The notes below the pieces were generated by a model. That model was not told where the DNA came from. It did no database searches and worked only from the letters and a program-made list of their open reading frames with translations. From positions 2,280,324 to 2,344,323 of the forward strand of contig VUYV01000147.1 of assembly GCA_008711295.1 (NCBI GenBank): 64,000 nt of DNA, in the 5' to 3' direction. Shown here piece by piece: positions 63,401 to 64,000 of this stretch (its first letter is position 1; every line of letters begins with the position of its first letter). Origin of the DNA: Anarhynchus alexandrinus. Lineage: Eukaryota; Chordata; Aves; Charadriiformes; Charadriidae. The translations under genes were made by a program, and so were the position numbers.

Positions 63401-64000
63401 AGCCTGCCCTCCCCAGCAGGAGCAGGACTGGGCACACGCTGGGCACAGCGCCGTGGGGAGGGAGCCTGCAAGGAGTCCTGAGCACCTGGGCAACTCCATT
63501 TCCAGGCAAGCTAGAAATAGAAGGCTAATGTAGAAACGATTTAAGCATTTCCTAGTCTGAATACAGGTATCTGTGAGCAACAACTTTGCACAAGGATAAA
63601 TAATCTTAAATATTACATGTGGTAAAAGCAATCCTGATGATCAGCATACAGTAGCATGAAATCTGCCTTAGCAGGTTAATTCAGCTGCCTGATGAAGTTT
63701 TCTGCTAATAAAGAGAGTAGAACAGTCTGATGGTTTCTTTAGAGTCCAGTTACAAAAACCAAGACACGTTTACATAATGGAAGAAAAACATCCTTGAATT
63801 TCCTTACTAAATTCACTCAATTTTTTTCCAAACTGATAAATTAATTCATGTAAAACAAATGACTTCAATGTATATAACATTTCCTAGATATGAGAGCTGT
63901 TTAAAAGCTAACATTTTATTGAATGAAGTTTTGTACTAAACTACTTTTCATATTTCAGTTGGTTATGTTACATAGTATTGATGAAAAATTGTATTCAAGC
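57403..64000 (-). other. Repeat-poor AT-rich stretch, possible long 3' UTR
   Basis: About 6.6 kb with no LINE, LTR or convincing exon, ending at the tandem poly(A) signals. In birds and mammals RNF217 lies upstream of TPD52L1 in the same orientation, so this could be its 3' UTR. I searched for the RNF217 RING/IBR region and C-terminus and found neither, so the assignment rests on synteny only. A short GC-rich patch occurs at 63360-63480. Confidence 0.25.

Noticed and set aside
54000..64000. RNF217 coding exons expected from synteny
   Set aside because: I found no RING/IBR cysteine pattern or the expected C-terminus; only a possible 3' UTR is left as a weak idea.
1..64000. HDDC2 exons, tRNA/rRNA genes, CRISPR arrays, provirus coding regions
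   Set aside because: Looked for and not seen. HDDC2 should lie on the other side of TPD52L1, beyond the left edge.

Overview
This window is vertebrate nuclear DNA, almost certainly from a bird. It carries CR1 LINE 3' ends with avian-type tails (ATTCTRTGA repeats), an avian-type solo LTR, sparse exons in long AT-rich introns, and two CpG islands. Nothing prokaryotic is present. Coordinates of exons were worked out by eye from splice sites and reading frame; no database search was run.

The one gene I recognise with confidence is TPD52L1 (tumor protein D53) on the minus strand. Two consecutive internal coding exons are intact: 8922-9037 (acidic N-terminal segment) and 1271-1419 (coiled coil). 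Later exons lie left of position 1. A 16-nt exon at 49314-49329 begins with ATG, reads MEAKT plus one base, and splices in the right phase into 8922-9037, giving MEAKTS-LLETQ against the mammalian MEAQAQG-LLETE start. If correct, intron 1 is about 40 kb and the promoter is probably the CpG island at about 53.2-54.05 kb. A 5' noncoding donor at 52470 would fit this.

Inside that interval, on the same strand, I see a second set of open, coding-like segments with splice-site-like ends: 52471-52571, 44893-45016, 44604-44676, 41527-41694, 33712-33921, 25466-25706 and 22038-22391 (ends in a stop). Several join in phase, and one segment is clearly coiled-coil-like. I do not recognise the protein. No coding gene is known to me at this place in mammals. 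This is the best candidate for something undescribed: a nested or interleaved same-strand gene. The chain has at least two phase gaps, so exons are missing or some calls are wrong.

Layout: 1-9 kb TPD52L1 exons; 9-22 kb intronic, with one CR1; 22-26 kb 3' part of the unknown gene; 30.4-31.3 kb an orphan CpG island next to a rearranged duplication whose second copy lies at 33.1-33.3 kb; 31.5 kb CR1; 33.7 kb exon; 36.5-38.1 kb LTR plus CR1; 40.4-40.8 kb a (TTTCC)62 tract; 41.5-45 kb coiled-coil exons; 49-54 kb candidate 5' ends and the CpG island; 55-56 kb old CR1-like sequence; 57.4-64 kb repeat-poor AT-rich DNA bounded by tandem minus-strand poly(A) signals, possibly the 3' UTR of the next gene. 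By known synteny that would be RNF217, but I found no RNF217 coding sequence.
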